A stretch of 64,000 nucleotides of DNA from positions 62,001 through 126,000 of the forward strand of contig JASANC010004871.1 of NCBI GenBank assembly GCA_030248135.1, read 5' to 3'. Each line of letters begins with the position of its first letter. Positions within the stretch are counted from its first letter, which is position 1. Below the pieces are notes generated by a model. That model was not told where the DNA came from. It saw only the letters and a list, made by a program, of their open reading frames with translations, and made no database searches. Source of the DNA: Theristus sp. LFF4_11 (taxonomy: Eukaryota; Nematoda; Chromadorea; Monhysterida; Xyalidae). This document shows positions 57,501 to 64,000 of the stretch, piece by piece. A program made the position numbers and the translations under genes.

Positions 57501-60500
57501 TTACCTCAATTGCAGCGAGAGTATGAGCAAGAACGCAGAACGGCAATCAGGACGACAAGGCAACGAGCACAGACTCTGGCTTAATTTATCACTTGTGTGG
57601 AATTGTTTCTGCTTATTTTTACATTGCCACGTGCTGGCTCCGCTTTTCGGGCATGTGAACTCTCTGTCGTGCCCTACATTTCGAGAACATATATTTTTCA
57701 AGAATTGCGGAATTCCTCACTGAAAAAACCAAATTTCCAAACATTCTGTCAAAACAAAAGCACCTAAAACGCTGCGTCTTGTTTGACTACCAAGATTAGT
57801 GCTTTGTTTGGTAAAATGTCTGGAAATGGTTTCCAGTATGAAAAAATAAACAAACGTTCTCTTTCGTAATGAAAATAATGTATCGATAATCGATCATTTA
57901 CAGTCTAACTCGGTATCTAACTAGCTGATTAGTTGATGCATGCATTCTGTGCACGAATTGCTGATCATTGCAGAGTTCAGCTTGCACAGCAATGCATGCA
58001 TCACGTGACCACCAACCAACCTACCAACTATGTATGACCTATTTTTTTAAACGTGTCCCACTGAAATGACGTCATGTGCCGCCAAACATGCGCTTGCCGT
58101 TCACAGCAAACCAGACTGTCCGTTTAGCCGATTTCTTCTCGTAAACAAATGGTGAATGTCGAATCAGTCACACCAAACTGACATTTTAGTGCCTGTACTT
58201 TGACAAACGGGCGTTTTTAAAGCAAATGACGTCATTTTAATCCGGACACGTTTGAATAAATCCACAATAGTTGGATATGTTTTCGAGTTGTAGACTGTAC
58301 CGACCATTGCCGATGCGTACGGGCGCAATGCCGTCGAAGCGCGCGACGTGCTCCAGAAACGCCGCACGAATGAACGGCAGATCCATGTTGGCCGAACTGC
58401 TGTTGGCGCCGCCTTGCGCGTTCCGACTGCGTCGCCGATACTCGCCGCCGGACGAAGCGGACACGGCCGACGATGAGGACAGAAAGCCGCGGTGGTCGTA
58501 GTTCAGTCGTATGACCGGAATCATGAACGTCATACACCAGATCATCTGCCAGACGGAGATGTCTAGGTCGCCCTTCCAGCGGCGCGATATCGACTGCTGC
58601 ACGCACGTGGTCGCGATGAACGCCGGGAAGCAATAATAATAAATCGTTGTGAGTTGTGATGATTTAATGGCGATCACGTACATGTCATTTTTAGCATATA
58701 TTTCAAAAGTAATCAGTTTGCCAAACATTGAACAATAACAATCGGCAACCGTGGAACACGAATAGCGTCGGAAAAATATACACGACGACAGTTCCACTGA
58801 CACTGATATTGAAAAAGTCCATATTTTCCTCAATCGATCGTTCATGATGCACACAGCGAACCTCGTCATGCGCGAGCATTGCAATGTCGATGCTGTTCAG
58901 TCGCTCCAACATGCCCATCGGCCGGTGTATCAGCAGCGTCGCTTTCTCCGGGTTCGCCTCGAACGCCACATTGATTAGACCCACGGCGATTTCTTCTAGC
59001 TTACTGCAAACAATGCGCTGATTGGCTGTGGAGCCGAACCGATGCACACAGCCAATGAACATTTATTTAAGCTCAGCACCGATGATAATTCGTTAGCAAG
59101 TTCCAAAATCGAGAAGTTCTTCATCCTACAGGGTGGCGCAAAAGTTACGGCCACTGTTTATGCGCCACACCCTGTAGCTGCATGTTTGCAATTGCGACCG
59201 CGCACAATAAAACACCTACTGGATTCGCGGCGTTTCATAATCGATAAGCATACACGTATCCACGAATTCAGAGATAAAAAAGAAACAAAAAACTGCTCGC
59301 ACACTTGCGCAGAGTCAGCAGATTGCCGCGAATGACGTGCGTCTCGTTGTCGATCGCCTTCGCCAAATTGCGACAGAGCAACGTGCCGATCAGCGCGTAC
59401 AACAGCGGCTCGGAGCAATGCCGCCAGAATAGTAACGCCATTTGAATGCTGAAAACACACGCGAGCATATTCGCGTAAAAAAAGCGCAGTTGAAGTACGA
59501 TCATCTGGAAGTGAGAGCGTCTTTCTTTCCTGCGAACGCACGAGCAGCAGGCAAGATTACGGTTGCCTATATACCTAGCCTTAGCCCTTTTTTAAACTTT
59601 TAATCAGAATCGCGCTGATTATGGTGAGGTGAAATTCGATGGGGCAAATTGACACTAAGAAACAGTCTAACTTCATACCATATCCAACTAGCTGACTGGT
59701 TGATGCATGCATTCTGCGCATGACTTGCTGTGGAGGGGAGTTTGGTAATCATAGAATCCATGCATCACGTGACGACCAACAAATGAGCTAGTTGGATATG
59801 TCATAGAGTAAGACTGTAGAAGCGGAACAGAATATTTCATGTTTCTGTGAACGGTGCAAAAATCGTTCACCTTACTCGTTCCCAAACATTTTTTTGAGTA
59901 AAATCCAATGAAAGAGAACTAAAGTATGATTTTACAGTCGAACCGTAAATTGTAAGGAATCAGCGGAGTCGTTGGTGATCACGTGCTGCATGCCTAAGCC
60001 TAAGCCTAAGTGTAAGCCTAAGCCTAAGCCTAAGCCTAAGCCTAAGCCTAAGCCTAAGCCTAAGCATATAAATTACAGCACTGGGAGCGGAGTTTGGTTT
60101 GCACAGACATCATATGCATGCACACGTGCGATCACCAGCCAATCACCACCATCCCTATAATTCAGCGTAGTTCCGTTCACGGACCGATTATTGAGCAACG
60201 CCCACATGAACAAATCATGGTACGGTTCGGCGAGTCGATCGTGCCACTTTCCCTCGCGCAGCGTCGACTGGTGATGCTGACGTAGCATGTCCGGCGTCGG
60301 TCGACTCGTCTTCGGATCGTGATTCTCGTAGACGGGATGATCGAAGCGACGAATCAGACGCGTCAACAGAACAGCGACGTCGGGCAGCTCGAGTAGATTG
60401 GCGGCGTCGGTTTCCCGAAGGCCGAACAGCGGACGCAGCCAGCTGCTACGACTCAGCTGTGTGCGTACGGTACGGTTTTTTTGCGAATCAACCAAGTTGT

Positions 60501-63500
60501 AAGATGGTTCTCTGCATTTCCGCCTGGCCAACAATCATATGCAGAAACCTGTCGCCCGTTTTTTTTCGCAGACTACAGAGCTCTCGGTATCGATAGTGAA
60601 AGAATGAAAGAAAAACGGAACCGGACTTGTTGCAACTTGCAATTATGAACTATTTTTTTTTCAAACGTGTCCCACTGAAATGACGTCATGTGCCGCCAAA
60701 CATGCGCTTGTCGTTCACAGCAAACCAGACTTTCCGATTTAGCCGATTTCTTCCCGTAAACAAATGGTGAATGTCAAATCAGTCACACGAAATTTTAGTG
60801 CTTGTACTTTGACAAACGGGCGTTTTTAAAGCAAATGACGTCATTTTAGTCCGGACACGTTTGAATAAATCTACAATACACATACATCACAACTTGCATG
60901 TATTTTTAGCCATCACAAATAATGTGTGTGTTTGATTTTTCAACCAAATGGGCAACTTCTTACCGTAAAAAGTTTCGCATGGCGGATGACATTGCGAAAA
61001 ATGACAGGTTGAAACAAACGCCTACACTTTGAAAATTGGTTGGTGGAGTGGATATTTATTGGTTGGATTTCCTTGAGGCACTGACGTAACAGCTGATTGG
61101 TCGAAACGTGCAACCAGTATGATGATATGAGTAAGATATTATGATAAATAAACAAAAGCCAGAAATAAAAAAACACAGGCACGCACGCACACCAACCGTT
61201 GAGCGATACAAACTCTCGAGTCTGGACTTCGTCAGAAAAGCGTCCATTTCGAAACCCTGTCGAATGAAGATCTCTGCGAACTCGGTCTGATTGTCCACGA
61301 GCACCTCGTTCATCAACGTAAATCGTTGCTGGCGCTGTGGACGATTTCGTAATTTACTTCGTAATTTTGTAATATGAAGAATTGTAAGTTTTTTTAGGTC
61401 ATCGTTTTTGGTTTTTTGTTTGTTTTTGTTTTAGTCTCTGTTCATTAGTAGTGGAGTTTCTGTGCGCTTCGCGAAATGAACTGAATGGGATGAACTGAAC
61501 TTGGAGCAAAAATACAGTATGTTCAACGAAAGTTCAATTGTGATCGTATACTTGTTTTTTTGGGTCTATCATTAATTTCAAAAGAAATACCAGTACACGA
61601 TGTAAAGAAAACCACTTCACCGTCATTCGCTTGACGTTTTTATTGCTGTCAATTTGACGCTGCGACGACGTCAGTAGATCGGCGGCAATGTCCGGTCGCT
61701 CCCATTGGATCAACAGTCGCACCTGCGTCAGCAGATCCATGTTCTGCTGGTGGTTGATCAGAATGTGCACCACGGCGTGGTCCATCTCGGTCTTGTTCGC
61801 TTTGAACGTGTAGATCTACAAAAAAATGTATGTGTGTGTGGTGCAACCGGCTTTTTACGGGGATATGGATACCGTAAAGTCTTGTAAATAAGGTCTCCTT
61901 ATATAAATTTGAAAATCAAAAATTTCTGAAAAAAGTGGAATTTCGTGTGACAACCTTATAAGTGGGAGGAGGTCTTATAAAGCGAACATTAAGAATTCCG
62001 GGCCTTATAAACGGGATAGGATTTTGACCAAGTCAAAAGTTTGAATTTTTTGGTTTCCCGCCGTGTGACACTCCGCCCACTTTTGGGTGGGGGTCTTATA
62101 AGTGGGAGGAACCTTATATGCAAGACTTTACGGTATGTTTGTGTTTTTTTTGTTTTCCGGTGTTTGACGTTTAATAGCTGGAGTGGCTGTCTCCCGCAGT
62201 CGAATTATGCGACTTTTTGCTCTCATCTACACAGCTGATTGCGTCTTGATCGACGCCATACACTGAGTACGGTATCTACCGTAGTCGGTCTCGACACGAA
62301 CGTGTGGCTGCTTTTTTCTGATCGTCATGAAACCTTTTGACAACTGACAGTTTGCGCCAGTTTCCAGAAGCTTTTAGATTCTTAATTCTTACACACCACG
62401 TTTCTCATCAAAGAGCAGCATATCACCATACCACTGACGATTACGATGCTGAAACAAAGAGCGCGTTGAAAGCGAGTACGGTAGCTACCGTACTCCGTGA
62501 TTTTTGTTGTTGTTGTTGGGATTTTTAGGCGATGTTTTTAGCCAGGGCTAACCCAGAGAAGCGTACAGAACGCCATTGAGTAGGGCGCCCATCGAGTTTT
62601 CTCTGTCATTACGTGCCTATACACCCCTCGGCGGGGCTCCATCCCCCGAGCGCACAGACTGCAGTCCAACGCACTACCACCAGGCCACGAGCGGTGACAA
62701 AGTTGACATTTGACCTACCACTTTACTGTTGCGCTGACACGCCGACAGTATTCCATCAGCTAAATCGACGAGATTGATGTTCTGCTGTTGCTGATGCTCG
62801 AAGTGTGCGCGGCTAACGCTGTGCAACGTGTGCAACTCTTTCAGAAACTCCTCTTTCAGACGTTTGATTTCAGCCGCGATCACCAATTTGTTTGAGTTCG
62901 ATGCGCTGACAGAAAATGATCAATCAAACTTTGAATTGCTGTTTTTTTTTCATGCGGCGATTTTGCTGAATAATGCGGGTTGGAACTATTTGATGTTGGT
63001 CTATTATCTTTCTCATTGAACCAGTCGTTAGGTGCATTTGCACACAGAAACGGGGAAAATGTTTCGCGGCTGCGGGGCAATTGAGAATCACCAGAAGTGA
63101 ACGTAATCTGATGTACAGGGTTGTACAGGAACATAAAAAACTAAACTGATCGTGCGGTTTTTCCACAGATCCATTCAACATCACTCCTGCTCCTTTGCAC
63201 AAAAAAGTAACACTAATGTTTGTTTTGCCGATACATTTCTCGAGAGGTTGTGCTGCAAACTGTTGCCAGTTTTTCCAAGTGTCCCTTTTTTCCACTTCAA
63301 GTCAATGAAACACAAACGTTACTGAAAATGCAGATATGTAAGTGAAACGGAACCCCAGCCAAAGTTCGAGACGAGCGAAAAACGTGAGTTTTGAGCAAAA
63401 AGCAACGACAGAAACTAGTTGAACTGTCGCCTTCTCGAGCACCGGCGTTCCGCTCAGCGTTCATATTCACTGCTACACGTCATCGAAACACCGGAATTTG

Positions 63501-64000
63501 GCACCTCTTCGGGTTTCTGGAACCTTTGGAATTGGAAGAAAGAACAAATTCCAGACAATGACACGGCCGAGCTAAAAATGCAATTGCACCAACATGATTT
63601 GCTTCCGTCGTTCAACGACTGAGACCAACAAATCCGCGGCACCGCCACTGCCGGCGTAGACGAGCACCGGAATGCCGTTCAACATCGACTGCGCCACGTG
63701 CCACAGTGCCGCGATACCGCCGTCGACAAGCAAAACGATCAGCGGCAGACCAAAGCCACCTTCTGAAATCGGAAACAGAACACTGGACTACTGCCTCGGA
63801 ACAGCAGAGAACAGCAGACACACGACACACACACACGAACAGCTCGCTATTTTTAGTGGGATGCACTCAGAGGTCCGTCACTTCATTATAAACACTGTTC
63901 GTATACTATCGCATGGTAGTTTGACAGCCAAAGACGAATCAATCGACGAACCTTCCATGGACGTGTTGATGTGACGCTCCAGGCGAGAGCGAAACGTGTC
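51562..64000 (-). CDS. TRPM-family cation channel (partial at right edge)
   Basis: Plasma-membrane cation channel of the GON-2/GTL/CED-11 group. Exons: 64000-63952, 63762-63594, 62905-62719, 61815-61621, 61328-61197, 60456-60185, 59448-59305, 59003-58862, about 58596-58305, 57316-57111, 56844-56710, 55919-55671, 54469-54298, 53890-53752, 53263-53049, 52500-52356, 51673-51562; about 984 residues. Seen: SLOG/melastatin homology (GIPVLVYAGSGGAADLL, then LLIQWERPDIAADLL); DLFMWALLNNR-IQMALLFW pre-S1; S1 (WQMIWCMTFMIPVIRL); S2 (YLIYLILYTRVLLFD); S4-S5 end LGPKIMVIQRM; pore helix IWEIFGEIKEE; S6 (LLFGNILLINMLIAVF); TRP box EQIWKFQMALLVAEF; then PLIPPPMII and a coiled coil (ENELKQTIDNLQTQ) before TGA. 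No kinase or NUDT9H domain follows. The N-terminus lies beyond 64000. Intron 11 appears to be GC-AG and the exon 9 acceptor is unclear. Confidence 0.94.
51709..52282. mobile_element. M1 palindrome split by a GGCC-type repeat array
   Basis: Left arm remnant 51709-51746 (CTCTATAACGTATCCAACTAC..GATTGG) and right arm 52176-52282 (GCATTCTGTACAAACC..CAATCAGCTAGTTGGCTATG). The intervening sequence includes an array (about 51755-51935) of 12-14-bp CATTTCCGGCCCAC units, which resembles the M6 ends. Confidence 0.6.
52523..52702. mobile_element. M1 CCAAT-palindrome MITE
   Basis: CAGTTGAACTCTATAAATTAT..TGATTGGTTGGTGGTCACGTG mirrored by CATGTGACCACGAACACCAACCAATC..TTTATAGAGTTCTACTG. Between TRPM exons 15 and 16. 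Confidence 0.88.
52780..53036. other. TRPM intron remainder with short tandem repeat
   Basis: Three tandem copies of a TAGCACTATTGGACTATTGAA unit at about 52924-53010, after a G-run at 52902-52914. Also an inverted relation to CAGTCCAATAGTGCTACACCAC at 52750. Confidence 0.6.
53551..53709. mobile_element. M1 CCAAT-palindrome MITE
   Basis: ACAGTGGAACTCGTATACC..AATCAGCTGATTGGTTGGTGG mirrored by CCAGCCAATCAGCGGATTCC..GTTCGACTGT. Between TRPM exons 14 and 15. Confidence 0.85.
54541..55080. mobile_element. M6 element with terminal GGCCGGAATTC arrays, copy 2
   Basis: TACAATTCCGGCCCGC.. tandem at the left; inverse units to CGGAATAGTACA at the right; CACGAACAATATTAA..CACACGAAGTGAT and its mirror inside. 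Between TRPM exons 12 and 13. Confidence 0.88.
55437..55640 (+). repeat. dispersed repeat R8, copy in TRPM intron
   Basis: GGAGACTCAATGTGCGCATAGA, AATAGGGCCGAGAGTCAC, CACATAAAGATTGAAACTCC and TTTCACGTCTGCAAAACC. Ends about 30 bp from exon 12. Confidence 0.75.
55936..56205 (+). repeat. GGAATT/GTTGGAATC minisatellite
   Basis: About 270 bp of degenerate 6-bp units (GGAATT, GGAATC, GTTGGAATCGCT) partly arranged in roughly 40-bp higher-order repeats. In the TRPM intron upstream of exon 12. Confidence 0.9.
56350..56698. mobile_element. M3 palindromic element, copy 2
   Basis: TACCGTATTACCCCCAATAAACC..CCATGGGGGATT ends mirrored by AATCCCCCATGGGGGATTACGGTA, with the same central CATGGCAGGCAAGAAAG segment as the 14470 copy. 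It ends 11 bp from the last base of TRPM exon 11. Confidence 0.9.
56881..56952. mobile_element. M5 palindrome, near-perfect
   Basis: GGCATTCATGAAGCAGTATTT..GTGACGCGCAGC mirrored by GCTACGCGGTCAC..AAATACTGCTTCATGAATGCC, 72 bp. In a TRPM intron. Confidence 0.9.
57901..58299. mobile_element. M1 palindrome carrying a nested M2 element
   Basis: M1 left part CAGTCTAACTCGGTATC..GCTGATTAG..CACGTGACCACC to about 58031. A complete M2 element follows at 58032-58269, then the M1 right end GTTGGATATGTT..GTAGACTGT. Confidence 0.8.
58032..58269. mobile_element. M2 CRE-bearing MITE, copy 3
   Basis: Full-length match to 7086-7323, with TGACGTCA near both ends; nested in M1. Confidence 0.9.
59662..59819. mobile_element. 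M1 CCAAT-palindrome MITE
   Basis: ACAGTCTAACTTCATACC..CAACTAGCTGACTGG mirrored by GAGCTAGTTGGATATGTCATAG..AGACTGT, with TTGCTGTGGAGGGGAGTTTGG inside. Confidence 0.85.
59934..60176. mobile_element. M1 palindrome interrupted by telomeric repeats
   Basis: Left arm ACAGTCGAACCGTAAATTG..GATCACGTGCTGCATGC, right arm GCATGCACACGTGCGATCACC..TATAATTCAGC. The centre holds the GCCTAA array at 59992-60065. Confidence 0.8.
59992..60065 (-). repeat. interstitial telomeric array (TTAGGC)n
   Basis: About 12 uninterrupted hexamers GCCTAA on the plus strand (TTAGGC on the minus), with one variant unit GTGTAA as the fourth. TTAGGC is the nematode telomere repeat. It sits in a TRPM intron, within an M1 element. 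Confidence 0.92.
60645..60880. mobile_element. M2 CRE-bearing MITE, copy 4
   Basis: Full-length match to the other M2 copies with both TGACGTCA sites. Confidence 0.88.
61870..62135. mobile_element. M4 palindromic element, copy 2
   Basis: TACCGTAAAGTCTTGTAAATAAGG..CTTATAAGTGGGAGGA..CAAGACTTTACGGTA; nearly identical to 19035-19295. Between TRPM exons 3 and 4. Confidence 0.9.
62504..62699 (-). mobile_element. tRNA-derived SINE1, reversed copy
   Basis: (TTG)n tail, AGAACGCC..GGGCGCCC, TTTTCTCTGTCATT, GGCGGGGCTCCATCCCC, and GCCACGAGCGGTGAC head. Its head end lies 20 bp from the TRPM exon 3 donor. Confidence 0.85.
62906..63593. other. TRPM intron 2
   Basis: No recognised element or RNA; ordinary AT-rich intron sequence between exons 2 and 3. 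Confidence 0.5.

Overview
This is eukaryotic DNA, most probably from a nematode. Every gene found is split into short exons by GT-AG introns. One short interstitial array of the nematode telomere hexamer (TTAGGC, read here as GCCTAA) is present. The gene families fit an invertebrate: an insect-type/LITE-1-type chemoreceptor, a TRPM channel, a small Maf factor and a lodestar/TTF2-type ATPase. Introns and spacers are packed with small palindromic DNA elements and two tRNA-derived SINE families. I cannot place the species. All exon models were built by eye from reading frames, splice dinucleotides and intron phase.

Layout. (1) 308-8265, minus strand: the 5' two-thirds of a TTF2/lodestar SNF2 ATPase, 11 exons, leaving the window just before its Walker A motif. 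(2) 8864-9764, minus: a complete three-exon small-Maf-like bZIP factor directly upstream of TTF2 on the same strand, possibly co-transcribed with it. (3) 9875-11610: a hAT-like element, an ATAA microsatellite and a large imperfect palindrome. (4) 11925-13832, minus: a gustatory/LITE-1-like seven-helix receptor. (5) 13870-15860: an element rich in CGGTACGGT and a 458-bp palindromic element. (6) 16034-18902, minus: an unrecognised single-pass membrane protein, at least eight exons. (7) 18903-36630: about 17 kb with no supportable coding exon and few inserted elements; it holds a 110-bp near-perfect direct duplication. (8) 36631-43545, plus: an unrecognised 485-residue coiled-coil/low-complexity protein. 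(9) 47357-50780, plus: a classical short-chain dehydrogenase/reductase, five exons, complete. (10) 51562-64000, minus: a TRPM cation channel, 17 exons in the window, N-terminus beyond the right edge.

The genes have no single shared pathway. TTF2 and Maf are nuclear; TRPM, the receptor and the orphan protein are membrane proteins; the dehydrogenase is a soluble enzyme. The shared theme is the way mobile elements have built up the introns. There are at least six palindromic families, three hAT-type insertions (two or three with perfect 8-bp target duplications), SINE copies beside splice sites, repeated nesting of one palindromic family inside another, and telomeric repeats lodged inside one of them. 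Donor sites are also unusual: many read GTT or GTG and few read GTA.
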